From Beroe ovata (Eukaryota > Ctenophora > Nuda > Beroida > Beroidae), in NCBI GenBank assembly GCA_946803715.1, contig CAMPET010000095.1:227842-261013 (forward strand): 33,172 nt of DNA. Direction: 5' to 3'. The notes below the pieces were generated by a model. That model worked only from the letters and a program-made list of their open reading frames with translations, searched no databases and was not told the DNA's origin. This document shows positions 10,774 through 20,800 of this stretch, in pieces. Made by a program: the position numbers and the translations under genes. How positions within the stretch are numbered: the stretch's first letter is position 1; every line of letters begins with the position of its first letter.

Positions 10774-12216
10774 GAGAACCAGAGTCAGATGCAGTATATT
10801 ATTCGGTGTGCACTGTGCATTCTCCTGATAAATGGTTTGCCCCCTCAATATTCACCTATGAGCAATGTGACATATTCAGACAGGCTAAGTCCCAGGGAGA
10901 CCAACTCGATGCCTTTGTGTATCATGGGGGAGGGGGTTATGTGGCAATGGCATGTATTGGATATGATAGCGGATATGACAGCAAATCAGGAGGTGATACT
11001 GATGGCAAATTAGGTGGTGGGATCGGTAAAAAAATAGCTGCAAAACCAGAACCACCAGTGTAAGTGTTGGATAATTAACCTAATGAGGTGCTGAATTGTT
11101 CCCATTTCCAACCATCAGAAGATTAAGCTTGGTTTCCATAGATTAGATTGGTATTTTCATGCCATAAGCTACACATCAAACTTGAGAAGCTTTAATTTGG
11201 CTGTAACTATAAGTAAAGATTGTTGATTAAATATATCTGTTATTGCATCTGTTTTCCAATTAGTAAATGCCCCAACCCAATCCTATTGATAAGTTCAATA
11301 CCACCAAAATGTGCCCTCAGTCCTTCACACATGATGCCCTGCTGATCACCGCCGCGACACCCGTGTATCGCCAATCATCAATAAGTATAACAATGATGAT
11401 GAAATCATGAAGAATGGGGATCTATTCTATTTCTCTAGGGTTGGGTCCCGGTCAGTGCAATTACGATAACACCACAATAACACTGCTTGGCCATTGATAT
11501 CGACGGATATAGTTACAATTCCCCCTGCAATTGAATAACAATTGATGATCAAGATATAGACCATCCAGTTTTGACACATCTATCAGTATCTTCAACAGAA
11601 TGACAACAGCCAATTGTTAAATAAGCAGTTAATTAGGTGTGATATGTTTAATTGACCATTGACCATGTTAAAATCGATCATTGCTTATTCAAGCCACTTC
11701 TTTTGACAGTTTATACTAGCTAAGTTAGTGTTACAGATTCAATAGCGATCACTACAATTGTAATTTGTCAAAAGAGTCAGTGCTTTGCCCAAATTTTGGC
11801 ATTGTCTAATTAATAATTACCATCAATAACTGGTCATGAATTTGAGCTATGAGCTATTGCCTGATGATGATAAAGCGTTAGCATGTGTCAAAAACAATCT
11901 TCTCGGCAGGGCTCACCCTTTCTCCACCTCCTCCCATTGTTTATCTGCAAGAGAGTATCTTGCAAGAGAGTAAATCAATCAGTAGAGCTGGCTTCCATTG
12001 GCTGACTTTCATATTATGACTCAAATAGAAGGTGACACTGACAGTGACTGATCGTTGATGATTGCTGGTATCATGGCAGTATGAATATGAGAAGTATAAT
12101 ATTATAAATAATGCTAAAGGTAACAGTAGGAAAAGTTGAGGTCTGATAGCCACATGAGCAACTATAATAATGATGGAGGTCGCTGACTCTTGGCTCCTAA
12201 ACTTACATTGAGGCAT

Positions 12217-12458
12217 ATATGAATCATTGAAACATACTCATGTTTAGAAAATGGTCAGGTACTGGTAGGTACAAAATTTATTCCATACTTGCTGGCACAA
12301 TGAAATTTCTTTTATTNTGGCTGCGGGCGCTTGCCAGCGCCCTGATATGAATCATTGAAATTGAAACATACTCTGATACTCATGTTTTGAAACTGGTCAG
12401 GTAGGTACAAAATTCACTCCATACGTCAACTTGCTGGCACAATGGAATTTCTTTTATT
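12217..12458. repeat. Diverged ~100-bp direct duplication around a single N
   Basis: Segment 12217-12316 (ATATGAATCATTGAAACATACT through CTTTTATT) recurs at 12345-12458 with substitutions and small insertions. Between the copies lie N12317 and 27 bp containing a GGGCGC/GCGCCC hairpin. The copies end or begin essentially at the N. It may be two haplotype versions or low-quality contig ends joined, rather than a real tandem repeat. Confidence 0.75.
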
Positions 12459-12570
12459 TGGGAGGGCGGTAATACCCCCCCCCAACGAATTTAATTGCCT
12501 CATTTATGATACAAAACAATGATATTGGCCTGAAATATGAAGTGAATTAACACGACAATGCTTTTCACAG

Positions 12571-12741
12571 GATGTAGAATGTCTTACAGTTACATATGAA
12601 CATGACTGCACAATGAACCCTAATATCGGGTTGTGGGATGCTGAAATTCCTGCTGGAGACTACAAGAGTCAATCCTCCGCCGCTACTGCAGGTGCTGGAC
12701 AATCAGAGTACAAGAAGTGGACTGATTTCTTAAATGAGCAG
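12571..12741 (+). CDS. Orphan candidate coding exon, possible alternative 5' exon of the zinc-finger gene
   Basis: An open frame of exactly 57 codons is bounded by a good acceptor (TTTTCACAG before 12571) and a donor (CAG|GTACAT after 12741); both ends are phase 0. The translation contains LWDAEIPAGDY and ends SEYKKWTDFLNEQ, a plausible composition but no family I recognise. The other two frames contain stops. Downstream, an acceptor at 14881-14882 (TCCCTCCCTCTGTCCAG) would join it in frame to AAG ATG GAA TCT ACC G of zinc-finger exon 1, giving ...LNEQ-KMESTG. An in-frame ATG at 12613 could start this isoform. Equally it may be a chance exon or part of an unseen gene; no compatible upstream exon was found. 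Confidence 0.4.
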
Positions 12742-12899
12742 GTACATATTATTATTATTTTGATTTGCATGTTGCATGTTTTTCGGAACCGTGAGTTATA
12801 TTATGAGAACTGGACATTAAGCGTGATTTCATAACCTAAGAGTTCGAGTACTAGGAGTACTAGTACTAGGAGTTCGAGATATTTACCACCAATACCAGC

Positions 12900-12942
12900 G
12901 TGGCACTGAATATCAGCCCTTCGAGCTGGAATTCAGTGCCAC
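12900..12942. repeat. 43-nt hairpin, 12-bp perfect outer stem
   Basis: GTGGCACTGAAT (12900-12911) pairs with ATTCAGTGCCAC (12931-12942). An inner CAGC/GCTG pair extends the stem around a short loop. Just upstream (12841-12879) TACTAGGAG and GAGTTCGAG motifs recur, so the element sits in a small cluster of repeats. Confidence 0.85.
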
Positions 12943-13059
12943 AGTGATCATTGTGGTTAATTCTAGTAGTATAATAGTAGTAGCTCCTATATGACTCATT
13001 GACTCGATGCAGCAAAGTGTGTGAGACTATGATGAATGGGAATGTGTGATCTTTACTAA

Positions 13060-13140
13060 CACGATGACACCATCACACCACCAGAGGGAGGTGTCATCGT
13101 GACAGAGGGAGGTGTCATCGTGACAGAGGGAGGTGTCAAG
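13060..13140. repeat. 21-bp tandem repeat with complementary upstream arm
   Basis: The unit CAGAGGGAGGTGTCATCGTGA occurs at 13082 and 13103, with a partial third copy at 13124-13140. CACGATGACACC (13060-13071) is the exact reverse complement of GGTGTCATCGTG in the units (13090-13101, 13111-13122), so alternative hairpins with the same 12-bp stem can form. Confidence 0.9.
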
Positions 13141-14054
13141 TTCACTCTCTATTGCTCACACCTATAGTAATAGTATAGTACAGGAGCTTGCCCCGACACG
13201 TCATGATATTGATATGTGTGTTTTATGGAGAGACAGTAGACACGTTACACCTCTCGTCGCATACTTATCGTTACGGTCATTACGAGCGGTCACGTGTGTA
13301 AAATGATAATGCCATTGTCAGACAGCAAGCTCGATACAGCTCGACCATGATATAGCTAACAATGTGCATTTACTCCTTGATACAGCTTCTCTCCTCCTAG
13401 CTACCTATAGTGAGAAGGAGAAGAGTCGAAGTCTGTCCGCGACGAAAAGTAGCAAAAATGTCGACTGCTGACTGCTGTAAACATAGCGCATGGCAAAACT
13501 AGACACTCCATTAAAATGGCATTAGCTGTGTGTTTTTCCAGATACAAAATATAGAGCAGGCAAAATATGTTTCGATTCTGCGAAGAGCTCACTTCACGAT
13601 AGTATATCGTATTTTGTATGGAAATGATCCGGAAGTATTGAGTGAAATCCATACACATTAGACTGGATTGATTGTCTACTAAATTTGGAAGGATGCATTG
13701 GTCTACGCCCGATGTCTAATTATTGACACTCACAGTGCAGAAAGGGAACAATATAACGATTTAAATCTGTATATCATATAGGTAGCACTTCATTCTCGAC
13801 TTGAATATATAGCTAGAACCAGCCATACTGCCATAGTTAGCGATTATGATTACTGGGTGTAACGCGCGCGCACGTTTACATGTTGTTACATGTCTGCCAG
13901 TAAATAACATGAAATTTTCCATAAATCACCGAGTTTCTCCTCAATTTCATCTCCCAGCAGCTGTAAAGTCGGAGAGTAGTGGTGCTGGTGTCTACTCAGC
14001 TGAATTTTACTGGAACAAGATTTGACAGTTGCCGAGCACGTTGTTTAATCCGAG

Positions 14055-14096
14055 CACACACACACACAGACACACNACACACACACACACACACAC
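14055..14096. repeat. (CA)n microsatellite interrupted by N
   Basis: CA dinucleotides span 14055-14096 with one GA interruption and N at 14076; the N probably marks unresolved repeat length. Confidence 0.95.
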
Positions 14097-14532
14097 TTGG
14101 TACACTCGACATATCAGCCAAGTGGAACTTCATATATCGCCCTCTACTTGAGTATTTGGGGAGATTGAGAGCATGGCGCTTACAACAAGTGCTGCCGTCC
14201 TTGTTACCCGCTCCCAGTGAAATACATGCACTAAGGATTTGGCGAGTAATCGCACGAAGACAAAAGTCACGATTTGCTTCAGCTCACGGTTAGTGTTTCG
14301 TATATAACATATTTCGTTAATTAGTGTCCGTAATTAAAAATGTTTATTTATATCTGAATGACTTGTCCCTAAATTTATTCTGAATTTACCACACTATATA
14401 CTAGTGAGGTTAGTTAATAATGGCCACTAATAGTTGGTAGACTACTAAATTTTGCCCGACATGAATCACTGATCCCAGCGGTATAGGTAACGCGTTACTG
14501 CGTGAGAATACCCCAAATTCACGCTACCCAGT

Positions 14533-14781
14533 CACGTGACCAGCCCATCGTCATTATCTCTAACAGTGGTCATCACCATCCAGCAACTCCTCTCACACTC
14601 CTCTTATTGCAGTTCTATATCTGAGTGTCGGTGTGCGATAAACCGACGAGTCGACGTCTTGATCCCTGTTCAGAGCCCCCGTCAGAAAGGGAGAGAGAGC
14701 GATCGTGGCTCTTACTCGCTCTCTCATATCACGTGACGTTGCCAAGTAGCGTCACGCGACGTGCACGTGACAGGACACGTG
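14533..14781. promoter_or_regulatory. CACGTG-rich putative promoter of the zinc-finger gene
   Basis: Four CACGTG E-boxes (14533, 14730, 14764, 14776) lie 80-330 bp upstream of the proposed ATG at 14859. The first is GTCACGTGAC, identical to the CLEAR consensus bound by TFEB/MITF-type bHLH-zippers. The block ends in a CG-alternating tract (14780-14789). It is placed as expected for a core promoter; no TATA box is evident. Confidence 0.45.
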
Positions 14782-14858
14782 CGCGCGCGGCTCAGAATAG
14801 GACTCCGCTATCCGCGGGAGTCCTGCCACATTTCAAGTTGAGCAAGTTAACGTGCGTT

Positions 14859-17800
14859 ATGGTTCTCCCTCCCTCTGTCCAGAAGATGGAATCTACCGGT
14901 ATGTACCCTGCACATCATGTTTCCCTGAACCTCATACAATACTTTTCATCGCAGTTAATCGATTATGCAAATTAACTCATTAACTCACGGTGCGTTAAAA
15001 CTTAAATTGCATCTATTTTACATAATTAATTGTTTTGATACTTCCCTATATATATCCGACAATTATGATCAATCGGTTTAATGGGTCCACGCTGTACCAC
15101 TTAGGGCGGGGAGGGGAGCTAGGGATGTTCCATTGTTTTTCCCCTCTGATTGAGTCCCTGATCACCCGTTGAACGTGATCCGAAAACGGTCCTGCAACGT
15201 GATCAAGAGCAAGTTATACTGTGTGTCCACTTCAGTCCACTCCTACAGGATACTGCATGTACCATCGTTAGTTTAAGTTTAATATGTGTACCAAGTTACG
15301 TTCCCCTTTGCGCTTGGAGGAATAATTCATTTAGGAACTATGGCTGGATTATGATGTGTAGGTCACGTGATGGAATTTCTGCTGCAAAGGGGACGAATGT
15401 CCTGATTCTAGCTGTTCCTAGGCTCATATCTGGTTGTGCTGCGGTAAATTTGTCTCATTGTGCTCGATCTCACTGACATCAATGTCTGTACACATGCAGT
15501 ATCCATGTAACACTAGCTGATCATTGACACTGTTAATCGGTTTTAACGAGTACAATGGGGAAACTATTGTTCATGCCCCATACACTGAACCGGGAATTGC
15601 CTGATCTCTATTAACTTTCTGCATTCTGCTGATTCCTATATTTGTTACCCTCTCCCTCTCACTTTCTAGATCTCTTAAAGTTAGATACGATCTCACGGAT
15701 ATATTCTACCTGTGCACTGTGCAGGTAGATATGACCGTGCTTTTTACGTTAAATAATGAGATCGACTCTCAGAATATTGAATTAACCCCAATATCAACTC
15801 AGCTATAAAAATATCATGTCGAATAACTACTTGAATGATATCTAGAAATCAATCCAGGATAACCATTAAACTATTCATATACAGCGTGATCTGTTTCATT
15901 TGGCTACCCTATACTACCTTATCTCGTTGGTTTAGGAAGATGTAGTGTGTAGTGCTGCTTATACAGTCCCCCATCCTGTGATAGGTGGTATATTGATAGG
16001 GGTGGTATATCATAACACGACCATCATTATACCATGTTAGAGAGAGAGGTCGAGTAGCTCTACGTACTACGCGTGAGTAGATTTCCTGACCGTGCTACTT
16101 ATCGGACTATGTGTCGATCATGTCAAACACTCAACTCTCACAATATGAGTCTTAGGAGTAGTCATGAGACGATATCTGTAATGAACATAACTCACGCGCT
16201 TGCTGATAACTCAATCCCCCGTTACATATGGACCGTTAAAAACTGATAACCCGTAACATATGAACCGTTCAATATTTCACAGGCGCTGGTAAAACTGATA
16301 ACCGCCTCGACCTCTTGTCATCATCGTGATATGTGTGCTCTCCCACTCAAAATCACTTTCTCTGTAATGCTCCTGAGAAGTGGTTTGAGAGAGACATAAG
16401 CACTGGAATCTTATGTGAACCAATGTCATTTATTTCATACTCGTTGCGAGAAATTTCCCAAGATATTATGAAGGGTGATCGTACTAAATGCCCTGCAATA
16501 ATATACTACCCTCCTAATGCAGAAGTCCTAGCGGTAGATTATATTGTTTCGCTATGCCTCAACGATTACAGCCATAGTTTACGAATCTTGATACGTATCT
16601 TCGGGTATATAAGTTGAACGGGTGTTTAGAGTGAATTTATAGCTACCACCGTAACTGCAGTTACATTTCACGTTTCGTTTCATCTCTCGATTTGCGTTGT
16701 GTCACGTGATCCGTCACGTGATCCGTATATCCTCTTTCCTGCTCCTATTGTGCTGGGGTATAAGCATGTGGTAATTTAAACATGGCAATAAACACGCTAT
16801 ATATTATCCAATATCCATGGACAGATGCTCTATTTCGTCCACAGGGAGATATCTTCACATAAGATACATGCACGAGCGTGGTATCCACGCGCTTACAGCT
16901 TTACAGACTCTGAAATTGTTCACATATGATTGTCCATCAATTAACTCGTTAGCTTCTCAGCTCCACACTGCAGCTGCTGTAGTTCCTCTCTGGGAGAATA
17001 TTGTAGCGCGGCACACCGGTAAACAGGAGTTATCGATAGAAATATGTTAATTTCTGGGAAGAGACCCTCTCTATCTTATTCTGACCCTGTGAACACACCC
17101 TTACTGTCTCGATCCCCGTATTATAGCGGCAGCTGATATAGAGGCGCGTGGCTTGGCTTGTAAATGATAGCGAGAAAATCCCACAGTTAGGCAGGTGCCA
17201 CACATACACCAATCTATGTAAATCAACCAAAATTCATCCTCCAATCTCCGTGTGCACGTGCCTGAGTTACCGCTCTGTGATTGGTTGTCCTGGTCACGTG
17301 ATCTGCGCGCAGCGTTTTCATTGGTCGGGACGCTATGGATCCAGTCCGTGCACGTGGCAATGGTTTTCAGGTGTGTGCAGTGAAATCCAGCGTCCACGTT
17401 CACAGCTCACATGCTTGTCACTGCGTTAACCAATGAGAAATAGCTCGCGTTGATCCCTGTCTCAATTCGTAAAATTTTCTAGTTTTTCTTAAGATCACGG
17501 ATGCGTAAAGCGTAAACAGTATAAAACTGTGATTTTAGGTTCAGTATCTACTATCCACACTGTTTGTTGTTTCTAGCTATCGGAGGTCCCAACAGTTTTC
17601 ATATATTTTTAGAATTCACTTGAAACCTATCTGCGTCTCCATGAAAAGTTAGTCGGTAGACCTCACTAAATCAGTAAATCACACCACCATGTTAATATTT
17701 TCACACCCCTCGAACACACCCTCAAACCCCACCTATTGTTATAGGTACTTCTCCTACGGGTCCCAGCAACAACAACAGCAACAATCTCCCATTCTCACTG

Positions 17801-20800
17801 ATGAACCTGCTCAAGTGTTCTCAGAGGTCTACCACGGAGAGTGAACCTGAGAGCGTATTCAATTCTTCTTCGAAAGGTGAGATATGACCTTTAAAATTTG
17901 ATTTGTTTTATTTGAAAAATCCGTTTTATTCTCCGTCTTCGCTCTCTGAATCATTCCGACGATTTCATCACCTTCACCAAAGTACACCGATATTAACCCC
18001 ATATTCTTGAATCAACCCTCCCACCCGCCCTCAGCTATCGGAATTGAGAGCATATTCCCGATGTTGGCTCGATCCACTCTCGACACCATCTTCCCCTCCG
18101 CCAATTCCACTCTTTCCACAACATCACAACTGCTCAATACTGCTCTCACAGCCGGGACCCTATCACTCGCTGCCCTCGACCCCTTTTCCCAGCTTGCAGC
18201 ACTTCAACTATTGCAAGGTATTTGAGGCTCAAACTTTGAGCAATCCCATACCAATACTATTTCATTTTATCCTCACTCAAATCGGAAGGGAAACAATAAT
18301 ATGACGTATTCCTGTTGCGGCATTTCACTATAAAGTATAAATTCACCCCTCAGAAACGAGCTCCAAGTTGAAGTCCCCCAGCGCAGTAGCCGTACCGCTC
18401 CCAGTCAGAGTGACACCCTACCCCCTGACGAGGGCCAAGACATCTCCCGTCTTGTCCCCACCCACCAGTATCCTGTCCAATTTGCAGGACATCACAGGGA
18501 ACAGCACGTCACTGGACAGTGACACGTCACCTCTTCTCCGATCAGGACGACTCGGCAAGCAGTCCTCCCCAACTTCAGCTGCCCCAGCTGTATCCTCACT
18601 CCCCCCTACTCAACCCCCATCGAGCATGCTAGCGGTCGATAGTTTCATCTCAACCGCTAGTTTGCTGAGGGGCTCCACCCCCTGCTCCTTCTCTCCATCT
18701 CAAACGCGCCATTCGAGCTCTGACGAGGGTTCTATCAGCTCGAGCACGAGTTTGCCGTACCATAAATACTCGCCCTTCAACAGTCTCTACAAGTAAGTGA
18801 TATACAGGACTCAGCCGTGATTTTTGATTCTCGATACTGCAGAAAATAATGAACTCCCAAGAATTTTTTGGTCTTAGAATTCAGAGTGTGAAACTTTTCA
18901 GGGATCAAGAAGAGATAAAGAATGCCCAGAGACAGAGTGCATTCCAGAAGGTTTCCCAAGATATGACTGTTGACTCTTTCCGGGCTCAGTTGACAGGTAT
19001 CTATTACTTTTCAAACAAAAACAAGCATGATCTCCTAGTCTAGATTTGTCAGTTGTTGATTTTGGACACTCTTTTTCACAAGTCATAATTTGACAAGGAC
19101 TATACTATAATTAGAGCCGACTAGTGGACTACAGAACTCATTGAGTCAAATACTGCTGCGCTGACCCAATGTGTCAATACCGCAGTTTTCCGATACACAT
19201 ACTGTCAGACACCGTTTGCTTGTGTGCGTGCCAAAAACCAATAATTTGGGGCTGGAATGGTTACTAGTTTGACAAATTCATTCTTCTGACACAACCAATT
19301 AACGACACACATTAATCGAGAGACACCAATGAACCACGTGGTAAACTGAAATTATCGACTAATTGTCATACTAAGATAGGATAAGATGTCACATAAGATG
19401 TGATAAGCACGATATGGTTGAATATTTCTGACTTAAATCAGGTTCAGCGGTTTTTATCACCAGTTGTAGAACTGAATGTGAAAATCCGGCTCCATGATGA
19501 TTAGCCGCCATATTATGACCCGGCTCATTATTAGAGCCATTGTGTGATGAGTGTATGGGGAAATGACCATCTTTAACACATGTCTTATCATCTGATTAGT
19601 GCCACCTTTGTTGAAAGGAGCTATGTGAGGGTTCTGAAAATGCTGTGAGATAATAAACGCAGCGATTTAATTGATTAATTGGTCATTAGATCGGAATCCC
19701 AAATGATTTATTATGATCATTAAAGGGTAAAAGGCCCCTCTTGTCTTTTAGTTTTGGCACTCCCGCGAAATCGCATACTCAATTAACACACGCGCGAACT
19801 CTCATTAAGTACTGAAGATTTAGTAGAGCTTTGCTCGTGCAAGCTATTATCTTGAGAGAAGGGAGGGGAGAGCAGGATTTGAAACTCTGATTTGGAAACA
19901 ATTCAGTGATTCCACCACTTAAATAATAGTATTGCAGATCCGTGTTCCTGAATTTACTGCCAATAGACTACCTACCAACAATCATGATAATATACGGGCG
20001 GTTCAAGTATATTAAGATAAGGGGAACGTGAACGGTAGTAGTGGTAGTAATTGTTAGAGAGATTTAACTTTGTGCTAAATCTACCGTATCGTGATTTAAC
20101 TATGATACTCCTACTAAATGTATCGTAGTTATAGTAAACTACTAGATGTTTCATAAACACCCCAACACTCAACAGTCCAGCTCAAATATACACAATGAAG
20201 GAGGGAGCTATACGCGCGCATAATATTTTCATGATTTTCACGGTTAAGTCCCCCTCCCTCTCAGCCTGCCTCAGCTTGTCCTGATAGACAGTTACTCTTA
20301 CACGTGTACAAGTGTCTGACTGCGCGTCGTGGAACATTATTATGTTATACGTGGACATTTAATTTTGCTGCAATTCTGCAGTTAAGCCATCGTGATGCTC
20401 TATACTGTCCAATGTTCGCGCAGGTGCATGGGTGTCGGGCAAGAATGTGTCGTTTAGCACAATCCTGGGTAACCTAATTTCGTGCATTACTACACCCAGC
20501 ACTCATGTCCCATTCTTCCACGTGCACTCATGTCCCAGCTGACTGTTTTTTGCGTACTATTCCAGCTCTTATGTGCACATAAAATTCACCAGAAACTCAT
20601 ATTTAATAGCCTCGTGAAATGAACTTCCCCCCAAAACTTAGAGTTAAATACCATGGTTTTACTCAGAAGTGTTTTGATGGTTTAAACCCAGACAGACTTG
20701 CACCTTCCCCCATGCTACACGTTCAGCTTTATATTGTTTAACTCGTCTCCCTTGCTCATGGGGGAGCTCAATTTAGTAGTTACTCAAGTAGTGGTACAGC

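Larger units (their letters stand above)
9381..12570. other. 3' UTR plus non-coding spacer
   Basis: After the PDZ stop comes about 250 bp of mixed sequence, then strongly AT-rich DNA (about 9700-10330). A motif-rich block at 10440-10780 has two CCAAT boxes, three CACGTG boxes, an X-box-like ACCATGGCAA and a 20-bp palindrome. From 10850 to 11060 there is a Gly-rich open frame ending at a consensus GTAAGT donor (11060), but its phase does not join the next candidate exon without a stop, so I do not call it. The rest shows no gene. Confidence 0.6.
12742..14858. other. Non-coding stretch between candidate exon and zinc-finger exon 1
   Basis: Contains hairpin 12900-12942, repeat cluster 13060-13140, a CA microsatellite interrupted by N14076, and a CACGTG-rich block 14533-14781. 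A 104-codon frame near 13979-14293 reads through the CA repeat and an N and has no family resemblance, so I do not call it. Confidence 0.6.
14899..17744 (+). other. First intron of the zinc-finger gene (2.8 kb)
   Basis: No convincing exon is seen; a 94-codon frame near 16333 lacks family similarity and a proper ATG. The intron carries several TCACGTGA sites (15364, 16703, 16715), a hairpin at 15694-15739 and the CCAAT/E-box array at 17241-17434. It could therefore hold an internal promoter. Confidence 0.6.

Noticed and set aside
10806-11063. Gly-rich frame ending at a consensus GTAAGT donor
   Set aside because: Non-ATG start; its phase-2 donor would create an immediate stop when joined to the exon at 12571, and no intermediate exon was found. 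Could still be a non-coding first exon.
13979-14293. 104-codon open frame
   Set aside because: Reads through a CA microsatellite and an N, starts at a non-ATG codon, and shows no family-like segment.
16333-16617. 94-codon frame in zinc-finger intron 1
   Set aside because: Non-ATG start, no splice support, no recognisable motif; length expected by chance in AT-balanced DNA.
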